This document shows, in pieces, positions 32,340 to 40,728 of a DNA stretch of 64,000 nt; positions within the stretch are counted from its first letter, which is position 1, and each line of letters begins with the position of its first letter. The stretch is from NCBI RefSeq assembly GCF_029813775.1, contig NZ_JARVKW010000021.1:60410-124409 (forward strand), written 5' to 3'. Both the position numbers and the translations under genes were made by a program. Under the pieces are notes generated by a model. The model did not search any database. It saw nothing but the letters and a program-made list of their open reading frames with translations, and had not been told where the DNA came from. This stretch comes from Streptomyces sp. DH24 (GTDB lineage Bacteria; Actinomycetota; Actinomycetes; Streptomycetales; Streptomycetaceae).

Positions 32340-34616
32340 ATGAACGCGCCGTACGACGGTGACCACGGCCGGCCCGGGGACAGCTCGGGCCACCCCGAGG
32401 GGCCGCCCCCGGAGCACGGCCAGGCGCCGGCGCAGCCGCCCGCGGACATGTACCTCCAGGACGCCTACGACCAGGACCCCTACCGGGCGCAGGATCTCGC
32501 CGCCCAGGACCCGGTCGCCGAGGCCCTCTACGACCGTGCCGCGCACCCGCCGCCGCCCCCGGGCACGTACGAGCCGCAGCAGCCGCTGTACGCCCAGCCG
32601 CCGCAGTCGCCGTACGCCCCCGACCCGCGCGTGTGGGCCCAGACGCCGCCGCCGGAGCCCGACGGCCCCACCCAGTACCTGCCGTACGGCGACGACCCCC
32701 GCACCACGCGCTACGTGGGCGTGGACGATCTGGTCACCGAGGCCGCCGAGGAGCGCCACGAGCCGGACGCCTTCGCGCACCTGTTCCGGGACCAGCAGCA
32801 GGGTGGCCACCCGGGCCCGCACCCGGGCGGCGGGTACGACCCGCAGCAGGGCGCCCCACAGCCGCCGTACCAGTCCCAGCCCTCCGTGCCAGGCCCCGCC
32901 CCGGTACCGGGCGCGGCGGCCATGATTCCGACGCCCGCGTCCGAGGTTCCCGCACCGGCGCCCGCCCCCGCCGCGGCGCCGAAGAAGGGCGGGCGCGCCG
33001 CCGGCCTGCTGAAGTCGAGTGCCGTGATGGCGGCGGGCACGATGGTGTCCCGCCTCACCGGCTTCATCCGGTCCGCGATGATCGTCTCGGCGCTGGGCCT
33101 CGCGATGCTCGGCGACACGTTCCAGATCGCCTACCAGCTGCCGACCATGATCTACATCCTGACCGTCGGCGGCGGCCTCAACTCCGTGTTCGTGCCGCAG
33201 CTCGTGCGCGCGATGAAGGAGGACGACGACGGCGGCGAGGCGTACGCGAACCGCCTGCTGACCCTCGTCATGGTCGCTCTGGCGGCACTCACCGCGGTCG
33301 CGATGTTCGCGGCGCCGCTCCTGGTCCGCATGCTGTCGAACCCGATCGCGAGCAACCCCGAGGCGAACGAGGTCGCGGTCACCTTCACCCGCTACTTCCT
33401 GCCCTCCATCTTCTTCATGGGCCTGCACGTGGTGATGGGGCAGATCCTCAACGCCCGCGGCCGGTTCGGCGCGATGATGTGGACCCCGGTCCTCAACAAC
33501 ATCGTGATCATCGTGACGCTGGGCATGTTCATCTGGGTCTACGGCACCGCCGGTGACTCCGGGATGAAGGTCACGAACATTCCGCCGGAGGGCCAGCAGC
33601 TCCTCGGCGTCGGCATCCTGCTCGGCCTCGTGGTGCAGGCCCTGGCGATGATCCCGTACCTGCGGGAGACCGGCTTCAGGCTGCGGCTGCGGTTCGACTG
33701 GAAGGGCCACGGCCTCGGCAAGGCCGCGATGCTCGCCAAGTGGACCATCCTCTTCGTCCTCGCCAACCAGGCGGGCGCGCTGGTCGTCACGCAGCTGGCC
33801 ACGGCCTCGGCGGTGCCCAGCATCCCCGGCACCGGCTTCAGCGCCTACGCCAACGCCCAGCTGATCTGGGGCCTGCCGCAGGCCATCATCACGGTCTCCC
33901 TGATGGCCGCCCTGCTGCCACGCATCTCCCGCTCGGCCGCCGAGGACGACGCGGGCGCCGTGCGCGACGACATCTCCCAGGGCCTGCGCACCACAGCGGT
34001 CGCCATCGTGCCGGTCGCCTTCGGATTCCTCTCGCTCGGCATCCCGATGTGCACGCTGATCTTCGGCTCCTCGGGCACCGGCGCGTCCACCAACATGGGC
34101 TTCATGCTGATGGCATTCGGCCTCGGCCTGATCCCGTACTCGGTGCAGTACGTCGTGCTGCGCGCCTTCTACGCCTACGAGGACACCCGCACGCCCTTCT
34201 ACAACACGGTCATCGTGGCGGCGGTCAACGCCAGTGCGTCGGCGCTGTGTTACTTCCTGATCCCGGCCCGGTGGGCGGTGGTCGGCATGGCCGCCGCGTA
34301 CGGTCTGGCCTACGCGATCGGCGTGGGCGTCGCATGGAGCCGGCTGCGCAAGCGGCTCGGCGGCGACCTGGACGGCGCCCGCGTCATGCGAACGTACGCC
34401 AGGCTGTGCATCGCGTCGGTCCCGGCCGCGCTGCTCAGCGGCGCCGTCTGCTACGGCATCGGCCACTCGCTCGGCCAGGGCACGCTGGGCTCGTTCGCCG
34501 CGCTGCTGGCCGGCGGGGCCGTGCTGCTGGGGGTCTTCTTCGTCGCCGCCCGCCGCATGCGCATCGAGGAGGTCAACTCGCTGGTCGGCATGGTGCGCGG
34601 GCGTCTGGGTCGATGA
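32340..34616 (+). CDS. murJ: lipid II flippase MurJ (MviN family)
   Basis: 758 residues. Residues 1-225 are a Pro/Gln/Tyr-rich cytoplasmic tail, unlike the short N-terminus of E. coli MurJ. The MOP-fold core then has fourteen predicted helices, beginning K-S-S-A-V-M-A-A-G-T-M-V-S-R-L-T-G-F-I-R and including G-G-G-L-N-S-V-F-V-P-Q-L. MurJ moves lipid II across the membrane for peptidoglycan synthesis. In mycobacteria the equivalent protein is fused to a pseudokinase domain; here that part is a separate gene downstream. The ATG overlaps the upstream non-coding leader, 44 bases after DUF6049. Confidence 0.94.
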   Translation: MNAPYDGDHGRPGDSSGHPEGPPPEHGQAPAQPPADMYLQDAYDQDPYRAQDLAAQDPVAEALYDRAAHPPPPPGTYEPQQPLYAQPPQSPYAPDPRVWAQTPPPEPDGPTQYLPYGDDPRTTRYVGVDDLVTEAAEERHEPDAFAHLFRDQQQGGHPGPHPGGGYDPQQGAPQPPYQSQPSVPGPAPVPGAAAMIPTPASEVPAPAPAPAAAPKKGGRAAGLLKSSAVMAAGTMVSRLTGFIRSAMIVSALGLAMLGDTFQIAYQLPTMIYILTVGGGLNSVFVPQLVRAMKEDDDGGEAYANRLLTLVMVALAALTAVAMFAAPLLVRMLSNPIASNPEANEVAVTFTRYFLPSIFFMGLHVVMGQILNARGRFGAMMWTPVLNNIVIIVTLGMFIWVYGTAGDSGMKVTNIPPEGQQLLGVGILLGLVVQALAMIPYLRETGFRLRLRFDWKGHGLGKAAMLAKWTILFVLANQAGALVVTQLATASAVPSIPGTGFSAYANAQLIWGLPQAIITVSLMAALLPRISRSAAEDDAGAVRDDISQGLRTTAVAIVPVAFGFLSLGIPMCTLIFGSSGTGASTNMGFMLMAFGLGLIPYSVQYVVLRAFYAYEDTRTPFYNTVIVAAVNASASALCYFLIPARWAVVGMAAAYGLAYAIGVGVAWSRLRKRLGGDLDGARVMRTYARLCIASVPAALLSGAVCYGIGHSLGQGTLGSFAALLAGGAVLLGVFFVAARRMRIEEVNSLVGMVRGRLGR

Positions 34617-34759
34617 GGCGGTACTGGGTAGGCGCACAACCATCGTCCGCCACCGTGTGTCGTGCATAGCGGCAGACTGTGGGCACAATTGGTTTCGGCG
34701 TCGGACGGCGCGCAACGGGTGTCGACCGGCGCGCATGGGATGGGGAGGCAGGAACGACG

Positions 34760-36475
34760 GTGGCGGATCGGAGCACAGCTGCCGTCGACGTGGCAGACAA
34801 CAGCGGCGAGCAGTCGCTGACCGCGGAGGCGGACCAGTCCACGGCCGACGGGGTGGCCAACAACCGGGAGCGGGACACGGACAGCGACGAGGCACAGGGG
34901 GGCACCGGGGCAACGGCTGCCGGGAAGGCTTCTCCGCCCGAACTGCACAGCGGCCACAAGCTCGCCAGACGCTACCGCCTGGAGGAGTGCGTCACCCGTC
35001 TGGACGGCTTCAGCAGCTGGCGGGCCGTGGACGAGAAGCTCCGCCGCGCCGTCGGCGTCCACCTCCTGCCGGCGGACCACTCCCGCGCCCGCTCGGTCCT
35101 GGCCGCGGCCCGTTCCTCGGCCCTGCTCGGCGATCCCCGCTTCGTCCAGGTGCTCGACGCGGTCGAGGAGAACGACCTCGTCTACGTCGTCCACGAGTGG
35201 CTCCCCGACGCCACCGAACTCACCACGCTCCTCGCCTCCGGCCCGCTGGAGGTCTACGAGGCCTACCAGATGGTCAGTCAGGTGTCGGCCGCCATGGCCG
35301 CCGCCCACCGCGAGGGCCTCGCCCATCTGCGCCTGAACCCCAACGCCGTGCTGCGGACGTCGACCGGCCAGTGGCGCATCCGCGGCCTCGCCGTGAACGC
35401 CGCGCTGCGCGGCATCAGCTCCGACACCCCGCAGCGCACCGACACGGAGTCGATCGGCGCCCTGCTGTACGCCGCACTCACGCAGCGCTGGCCGTACGAG
35501 AGCGACGCCTATGGCCTGTCCGGCCTGCCCAAGGACATCGGTCTCATCGCGCCGGACCAGGTGCGGGCCGGCGTCCATCGCGGGCTGTCCGAGCTGGCCA
35601 TGCGGGCGCTCGTCAACGACGGTGCCACCGCGTCCCGCCACGAATCTCCCTGCACCACGCCCGAGGAACTGGTGAAGGCGATCAGCGAGATGCCTCGCAT
35701 CCGCCCGCCGGAGCCCGCGTTCACCGCCCCATCGGACTACCAGCGCACGACGTACCAGCAGGGCACGTACGGCCGTCAGGCGCCGCGTCCGGGCGTCACT
35801 CAGGCCGTCCCGGCGCCGCCGCCCCCGCTGCAGAGCCGCACCGGAAAGGCCCTGAAGTGGGCCGTCTCCGCCCTCCTCATCGCGGCTCTCGGTCTCGGCA
35901 GCTGGCAGCTGGCCGACGCGCTCATGGACCGGGGCAAGTCCGACGGCACGAACGGGACGCAGACGACGGACGGCGACGACAAGGGCAGCAAGGGCACCAG
36001 ACCGGCCAAGCCGCTCACGGTCGAGGGCGCTCAGGAGTACGTCGCCAAGGGCGAGGCCCAGGCACCCGCGGACGTCGCCAACACGTACGACGGCGACGAC
36101 TCGACGTACTGGCGCACCAAGCGCTACAACGAGGGTCCGACGCTCGCGCCCTACAAGCCGGGCGTGGGCATCGTCTACGACCTCGGTTCGGCGAAGAACA
36201 TCTCGGCGGCGTCCTTGGGGCTCCGGTACGCCGGTGACAACACGACCGTGCGGCTCTACGCCACCGACGCGCTGTCCCCCTCGACGGGCATTGACGGTAT
36301 GAAGGAGATCGGCACCGCCACCACGAGCGGAACGTCCCTCACCGTGAAGGTGCCGAAGGCCGTGAAGACGCAGTTCGTGCTGCTGTGGATCACGGCCGTG
36401 CCCAGCGCACCCGCCGACGGCTACAGCAGCGCCGGCTACAAGCAGGCCATCACCGACGTGCAGTTCAAGGGCTGA
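34760..36475 (+). CDS. pseudokinase with one membrane segment and a C-terminal galactose-binding-like domain
   Basis: 571 residues from a GTG (V-A-D-R-S-T) with a GGGAGG site; a longer frame starts at 34679. Residues about 55-260 show a kinase-like fold but lack catalytic residues: the HRD motif reads H-L-R-L-N-P, the DFG is I-R-G-L-A and the VAIK lysine is absent (A-V-G-V-H-L-L). A membrane segment W-A-V-S-A-L-L-I-A-A-L-G-L-G-S-W follows. The external C-terminus (about 430-571) has Y-D-G-D-D-S-T-Y-W-R-T and resembles a discoidin/galactose-binding beta-sandwich. The mycobacterial MurJ carries the same combination fused, so this is the likely MurJ partner. Confidence 0.85.
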   Translation: MADRSTAAVDVADNSGEQSLTAEADQSTADGVANNRERDTDSDEAQGGTGATAAGKASPPELHSGHKLARRYRLEECVTRLDGFSSWRAVDEKLRRAVGVHLLPADHSRARSVLAAARSSALLGDPRFVQVLDAVEENDLVYVVHEWLPDATELTTLLASGPLEVYEAYQMVSQVSAAMAAAHREGLAHLRLNPNAVLRTSTGQWRIRGLAVNAALRGISSDTPQRTDTESIGALLYAALTQRWPYESDAYGLSGLPKDIGLIAPDQVRAGVHRGLSELAMRALVNDGATASRHESPCTTPEELVKAISEMPRIRPPEPAFTAPSDYQRTTYQQGTYGRQAPRPGVTQAVPAPPPPLQSRTGKALKWAVSALLIAALGLGSWQLADALMDRGKSDGTNGTQTTDGDDKGSKGTRPAKPLTVEGAQEYVAKGEAQAPADVANTYDGDDSTYWRTKRYNEGPTLAPYKPGVGIVYDLGSAKNISAASLGLRYAGDNTTVRLYATDALSPSTGIDGMKEIGTATTSGTSLTVKVPKAVKTQFVLLWITAVPSAPADGYSSAGYKQAITDVQFKG

Positions 36476-36508
36476 CGGTTTCAGTACCGCACCAGGGGAG
36501 GGGGTCCG

Positions 36509-37240
36509 ATGGCAGATGACGACACCGTGTACGGCGGCGTCAGCGATCAGGACCTCCTGGCTCGCCACGTAGAGGGCGACACCGACGCCTTCGGCGAGCT
36601 CGTACGGCGTCACCGCGACCGGCTGTGGGCAGTGGCCCTGCGGACGCTGGGAGACCGCGAGGAGGCCGCTGACGCGGTTCAGGACGCCCTCGTCTCCGCC
36701 TACCGCGCCGCCCACACCTTCCGGGGCCAGGCGGCCGTCACCACGTGGCTGCACCGCATCACGGTGAACGCCTGCCTCGACCGGGCCCGCAAGGCGGCCT
36801 CCCGGAAGACCGCGCCGGTGGACGACACCGAGCGCCTGGAGACTCTGCTGGAGCCGCACGAGTCGGCATCGGCGCCCGCCGAGCGCAACGATCTGCACCG
36901 CCAGCTGATCGAGGCCCTGGGCACCCTGCCTCCCGACCAGCGGGCCGCACTCGTCCTCGTCGACATGCAGGGCTACCCGGTCGCCGAGGCGGCCCGCGTC
37001 CTCGACGTGCCGACCGGCACGGTCAAGAGCCGGTGCGCCCGCGGCAGAGCGAGACTCCTGCCGCTGCTCACTCACCTCCGTCCGGGAGCCGGTGACGACG
37101 AGAAGAAGCCGGGCGGAGAACGGAACCGGACGCAGGGGACATCCGTCCCACCCGCAGCGGGGTCGCATGGATCGGGCCCGCCGACGGGTAGAGGACCGAG
37201 CGACTCAGCTGCAGTGAAGGGCGGAGGTGGGCGAGCGTGA
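36509..37240 (+). CDS. sigM: RNA polymerase sigma factor SigM (ECF)
   Basis: 243 residues. Region 2 (about residues 25-95) has D-A-F-G-E-L-V-R-R-H-R-D-R-L-W and D-A-V-Q-D-A-L-V-S-A-Y-R-A. Region 4 (about 130-180) has L-P-P-D-Q-R-A-A-L-V-L-V-D-M-Q-G and the recognition helix G-T-V-K-S-R-C-A-R-G-R-A-R-L. The C-terminal 50 residues are a disordered extension. The stop overlaps the anti-sigma gene by four bases. Both are followed by trxB/trxA, the same order as in mycobacteria, and the pair belongs to the SigM group by synteny. The regulon is not visible. Confidence 0.93.
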   Translation: MADDDTVYGGVSDQDLLARHVEGDTDAFGELVRRHRDRLWAVALRTLGDREEAADAVQDALVSAYRAAHTFRGQAAVTTWLHRITVNACLDRARKAASRKTAPVDDTERLETLLEPHESASAPAERNDLHRQLIEALGTLPPDQRAALVLVDMQGYPVAEAARVLDVPTGTVKSRCARGRARLLPLLTHLRPGAGDDEKKPGGERNRTQGTSVPPAAGSHGSGPPTGRGPSDSAAVKGGGGRA

Positions 37241-38202
37241 CATCGACGGACACGGCCGGGCACCCGGACGTCGCAGAGATCTCCGACCTCACCGAAGGCC
37301 TGCTCCCGCCCGCACGGACCGCAGACATACGGCGACACCTGGACGCGTGCGAGTTGTGCGCGGACGTCCACGCGTCCCTGGAGGAGATCCGGGGCCTTCT
37401 CGGCACCCTGCCCGGCCCCACCCGCATGCCTGCGGATGTCGCCGGCCGCATCGACGCCGCCCTCGCGGCGGAGGCCCTCCTCAACGCCACCGCGCCGGAC
37501 CCAGCAGAGACACCCGAAACGGCCCGGCTCACGGGGGCGGACTCCCCGGCCGAGCCGTCGCACGGAACGACCGACCGCGCTTCGGACGCCGACGAGCCCA
37601 CCCATGTTTCACGTGAAACAGCGCCATCGGCAGACCGCCCCGCCGGGCATGCACGCGCTGCCACTACCGGCCCCGGCCGCAAGAACCGCAAGCGGGCCGG
37701 CCGCCGCAGGATCGCCGCCCTGGGCGCTGTCTTCACCGCTGCCGCTCTAGGGCTCGGCTCGGTGCTGCTGTCCACGCTCGACGACGGCAAGCAGTCCGAC
37801 GACACGGCGCAAGGGCGGCAGTCCGCGCCCGCCGACACCTTCTCCAAGGGCAAGCTGGAGAGCCAGGTCGCGAGTCTCCTCGCCAAGGACAAGCGCGAGA
37901 AGGGCGGGCCCCGGACGCCGAACAGCCTCGGAGCGGAATCCGTCCCGGAGAGCAACGAGCCGAAGGTCATGAAGGAGCCCGCGGTACCGGGCTGCGTGCG
38001 TGAGGGCATCGGACGCAATGACGTGGCGCTGGCAGCCGAAGAGGGCATCTTCCAGGGCACCGAGGCAATGCTCGTGGTCCTGCCCGACCCTGCGGACGCC
38101 ACCAGAGTCACCGCCTACATCGTCGAGGCAACCTGCGTGGACCAGCCGTCGGCATCCGCCTCGGCGAAGGTCCTCCTGAAGGAGACCTACGCGCGTTCCT
38201 GA
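37237..38202 (+). CDS. anti-sigma factor with zinc-finger (ZAS) motif and one membrane segment
   Basis: 321 residues from a GTG overlapping the sigM stop, which usually gives coupled translation. The ZAS motif H-L-D-A-C-E-L-C (H-x3-C-x2-C) lies near residue 33. A membrane segment I-A-A-L-G-A-V-F-T-A-A-A-L-G-L-G-S-V is near residue 160. The outer domain follows, with a cysteine pair (P-G-C-V, A-T-C-V). The segment between them is disordered and contains a perfect parS site, read as V-S-R-E-T. Binding and release of SigM is the inferred role. Confidence 0.86.
   Translation: MTSTDTAGHPDVAEISDLTEGLLPPARTADIRRHLDACELCADVHASLEEIRGLLGTLPGPTRMPADVAGRIDAALAAEALLNATAPDPAETPETARLTGADSPAEPSHGTTDRASDADEPTHVSRETAPSADRPAGHARAATTGPGRKNRKRAGRRRIAALGAVFTAAALGLGSVLLSTLDDGKQSDDTAQGRQSAPADTFSKGKLESQVASLLAKDKREKGGPRTPNSLGAESVPESNEPKVMKEPAVPGCVREGIGRNDVALAAEEGIFQGTEAMLVVLPDPADATRVTAYIVEATCVDQPSASASAKVLLKETYARS
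37606..37619. promoter_or_regulatory. parS: parS site inside the anti-sigma gene
   Basis: Perfect GTTTCACGTGAAAC. Frame translation V-S-R-E-T, in a disordered region between the ZAS motif and membrane segment. Confidence 0.93.
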
Positions 38203-38240
38203 GCCCCAGGCTCCGTCTCGGGGTGTGCCCGGCCACAGCG

Positions 38241-38266
38241 GGAATGCGCGCCCCTTAGGATCCGTT
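38241..38266 (+). promoter_or_regulatory. sigma-R-type promoter of trxBA
   Basis: GGAAT (38241-38245), an 18-base spacer and GTT (38264-38266) match the sigma-R consensus exactly. trxB follows 72 bases later. In S. coelicolor, trxBA is a classical sigma-R target, which supports this. Confidence 0.75.
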
Positions 38267-38337
38267 GGGTGGGGTGAGAGTTCTGAGGAAGGCTCCCACC
38301 GGACCTAACGACGCAGTCCAGAGACGAGGAATAAGCC

Positions 38338-39306
38338 GTGAGCGACGTCCGAAACGTGATCATCATCGGCTCCGGGCCCGCCGGCTACACGGCGGCGCTC
38401 TACACCGCGCGCGCGTCGCTGAAGCCCTTGGTGTTCGAGGGTGCCGTCACCGCAGGTGGCGCCCTGATGAACACCACCGAGGTCGAGAACTTCCCCGGCT
38501 TCCAGGAAGGCATCATGGGCCCTGAGCTCATGGACAACATGCGGGGCCAGGCCGAGCGCTTCGGTGCCGAGCTCATCCCGGACGACATCGTCTCCGTCGA
38601 CCTGGCCGGTGAGATCAAGACCGTTACGGACACCGCCGGAACCGTGCACAAGGCGAAGGCCGTCATCGTCGCGACCGGCTCCCAGCACCGCAAGCTCGCG
38701 CTGCCGAACGAGGACGCCCTCTCGGGCCGGGGCGTCTCCTGGTGCGCCACCTGTGACGGGTTCTTCTTCAAGGACCAGGACATCGCCGTGGTCGGTGGCG
38801 GCGACACCGCGATGGAGGAGGCCACGTTCCTCTCCCGGTTCGCCAAGTCCGTGACCGTCGTCCACCGCCGTGACACCCTGCGCGCTTCCAAGGCGATGCA
38901 GGAGCGCGCGTTCGCCGACCCGAAGATCTCGTTCATCTGGGACAGCGAGGTCGCCGAGATCCAGGGCGACCCGAAGCTCTCGGGCCTGAAGCTGCGCAAC
39001 CTCAAGACCGGTGAACTGTCCGACCTCGCGGTCACGGGCCTGTTCATCGCGATCGGCCACGACCCGCGTACGGAACTCTTCAAGGGCCAGCTTGAGCTGG
39101 ACGAGGAGGGTTACCTCAAGGTCGACGCCCCCTCGACCCGTACGAACGTGACCGGTGTCTTCGCCGCCGGTGACGTGGTCGACCACACCTACCGTCAGGC
39201 GATCACCGCGGCCGGCACCGGCTGTGCCGCCGCCCTCGACGCCGAGCGCTTCCTCGCCGCCCTCGCGGACGAGGAGCCGGCCGAGCCCGAGAAGACCGCT
39301 GTCTGA
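38338..39306 (+). CDS. trxB: thioredoxin reductase
   Basis: 322 residues from a GTG. The FAD fold begins G-S-G-P-A-G-Y-T-A-A-L-Y, the redox motif is W-C-A-T-C-D-G (CATC) near residue 137, and the NADPH motif is G-G-G-D-T-A-M-E-E near residue 155. The C-terminus has A-A-G-D-V-V-D. The low-molecular-weight enzyme reduces thioredoxin using NADPH. The gene is 46 bases before trxA and downstream of a sigma-R-like promoter, so both are probably induced by disulfide stress. Confidence 0.97.
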   Translation: MSDVRNVIIIGSGPAGYTAALYTARASLKPLVFEGAVTAGGALMNTTEVENFPGFQEGIMGPELMDNMRGQAERFGAELIPDDIVSVDLAGEIKTVTDTAGTVHKAKAVIVATGSQHRKLALPNEDALSGRGVSWCATCDGFFFKDQDIAVVGGGDTAMEEATFLSRFAKSVTVVHRRDTLRASKAMQERAFADPKISFIWDSEVAEIQGDPKLSGLKLRNLKTGELSDLAVTGLFIAIGHDPRTELFKGQLELDEEGYLKVDAPSTRTNVTGVFAAGDVVDHTYRQAITAAGTGCAAALDAERFLAALADEEPAEPEKTAV

Positions 39307-39351
39307 CCCTCTCTACCCGCCCCGCGCACCAACCAGTTAAGGAGCCCAGCC

Positions 39352-39684
39352 GTGGCCGGCACCCTGAAGAATGTGACGGACGATTCCTTCGAGCAGGACG
39401 TCCTCAAGAGCGACAAGCCCGTCCTGGTGGACTTCTGGGCCGCTTGGTGCGGTCCGTGCCGTCAGATCGCTCCGTCCCTCGAGGCCATCGCCGCCGAGTA
39501 CGGCGACAAGATCGAGGTCGTCAAGCTCAACATCGATGAGAACCCGGGTACGGCCGCCAAGTACGGCGTCATGTCCATCCCGACCCTGAACGTCTACCAG
39601 GGTGGCGAGGTCGCCAAGACCATCGTCGGTGCGAAGCCGAAGGCCGCCATCGTGCGCGACCTTGAGGACTTCATCGCCGAGTGA
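39352..39684 (+). CDS. trxA: thioredoxin
   Basis: 110 residues from a GTG after AAGGAG. The active site W-C-G-P-C (near residue 33) and the cis-Pro motif V-M-S-I-P-T-L are exact. The protein donates electrons to ribonucleotide reductase, methionine sulfoxide reductase and many disulfides. It is the last gene of the sigM-trx block; a parS site and a hairpin follow. Confidence 0.97.
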   Translation: MAGTLKNVTDDSFEQDVLKSDKPVLVDFWAAWCGPCRQIAPSLEAIAAEYGDKIEVVKLNIDENPGTAAKYGVMSIPTLNVYQGGEVAKTIVGAKPKAAIVRDLEDFIAE

Positions 39685-39718
39685 CGCCGTCGAGACGCCC
39701 CAGGCGCTCGCGGAGACG

Positions 39719-39736
39719 ATGTTTCACGTGAAACAT
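39719..39736. promoter_or_regulatory. parS: parS site in an 18-bp palindrome after trxA
   Basis: Perfect core 39721-39734 extended by AT on each side. It is 34 bases after the trxA stop and directly touches the hairpin at 39737. Confidence 0.93.
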
Positions 39737-39768
39737 GAATGGGCCGATCCATCCGGGTCGGCCCATTC
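39737..39768. terminator. hairpin terminator between trxA and a converging acetyltransferase gene
   Basis: GAATGGGCCGA and TCGGCCCATTC, perfect 11-base arms around a 10-base loop. Confidence 0.78.
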
Positions 39769-39783
39769 GCATGCCCGGTGCCG

Positions 39784-40401
39784 TCAGAGCGGCCTGAGCG
39801 CCGGCTCTTTCTGCACGGCGCCGAGAAGCCGGTCGATCGCCAGCTCCACGTCTTCCTTCCAGGACAGCGTCGACCTCAGCTCCAGCCTCAGCCGGGGATA
39901 CGTCGGATGCGGCCGGACGGTCTTGAAGCCCACCGCCAGCAGATGATCGGCGGGCAGCACACAGGCCGGTTCCTTCCAGCGGGCGTCCCCGAACGCCTCG
40001 ATCGCCTTGAAGCCCCGCCGCAGAAGATCCTTGGCGACCGTCTGGACCATCACCCGTCCCAGTCCCTGCCCCTGGTAGCCCGGCATGATGAACGCGGTCA
40101 TCAGCTGAACGGCATCGGGCGAAACAGGGCTCGTGGGGAACGCCGTCGAGCGCGGGACGTAGGCGGGCGGAGCGTAAAGCACAAAGCCCACGGGCACATC
40201 GTCGACGTAGACGACCCGGCCGCAGGATCCCCAGTCCAGCAGGACGGCGGAAATCCAGGCCTCCTTCTCCAGTGCGGGTGTGCCCGCCTTTACCGCTGCC
40301 TCACCGCTGACGGGATCCAGTTCCCAGAAGACGCATGCCTGGCAGCGCTTGGGAAGGTCCTGAAGGTTGTCCAGCGTGAGCGGTACGAGCCGACGCCCCA
40401 T
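39784..40401 (-). CDS. GNAT family N-acetyltransferase near parAB
   Basis: 205 residues from an ATG (M-G-R-R-L-V-P-L-T) with GAGGAAC upstream. It carries the conserved R-C-Q-A-C-V-F-W-E-L-D motif near residue 20 and the GNAT core A-F-I-M-P-G-Y-Q-G-Q-G-L-G-R-V-M-V (acetyl-CoA loop, about residues 107-123). The C-terminus is L-S-W-K-E-D-V-E-L-A-I-D. The same protein lies beside parB in other streptomycetes, from memory. The substrate is unknown. Its 5' end overlaps a small ORF in another frame. Confidence 0.88.
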   Translation of the reverse strand: MGRRLVPLTLDNLQDLPKRCQACVFWELDPVSGEAAVKAGTPALEKEAWISAVLLDWGSCGRVVYVDDVPVGFVLYAPPAYVPRSTAFPTSPVSPDAVQLMTAFIMPGYQGQGLGRVMVQTVAKDLLRRGFKAIEAFGDARWKEPACVLPADHLLAVGFKTVRPHPTYPRLRLELRSTLSWKEDVELAIDRLLGAVQKEPALRPL

Positions 40402-40547
40402 GAAGGCTGTTCCTCGCTTCCTTCGCCCGCGGCCACACGGGCGGCCGTCAGAGCACTCCGTTCCTTGAGCAGACCGCCAAGGAACCCGCCGACCACGCCG
40501 AGCCCCAGGCCGGCGCTCACCAGTCCGGTGCGGCTCATCGTTCGCAT
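40290..40547 (-). CDS. small membrane ORF overlapping the acetyltransferase gene
   Basis: 85 residues; ATG at 40547 is preceded by an excellent GGGAGG site, with a second ATG three codons later. Residues 1-45 look like a genuine product: a membrane segment L-V-S-A-G-L-G-L-G-V-V-G-G-F-L-G-G-L-L and codons with high third-position G+C. The last 37 codons overlap the acetyltransferase gene in another frame and lose this bias. Two readings are possible: a real small gene with an overlap, or a longer upstream reading frame of the neighbour altered by a frameshift. No homologue was checked. Confidence 0.5.
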   Translation of the reverse strand: MRTMSRTGLVSAGLGLGVVGGFLGGLLKERSALTAARVAAGEGSEEQPSWGVGSYRSRWTTFRTFPSAARHASSGNWIPSAVRQR

Positions 40548-40693
40548 GGCCCCTGCCTCCCTCTAGACGTACTGCCAGGTGGATGCGCCATACCGTTCGC
40601 ATCGTATCCACGATGCGTTTCCGTCGATACCGACAGAAAGCAAAAGGCGGGCCGCTTTCCGGTACACACCGGACACGGCCCGCCCTGTCGGCC

Positions 40694-40718
40694 GGTGGAG
40701 CGGATTCACCGCTCCACC
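40694..40718 (-). terminator. parAB terminator hairpin
   Basis: GGTGGAGCGG and CCGCTCCACC, ten-base arms around ATTCA, begin about ten bases beyond the parB stop. Confidence 0.82.
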
Positions 40719-40728
40719 GACCGGTGAC

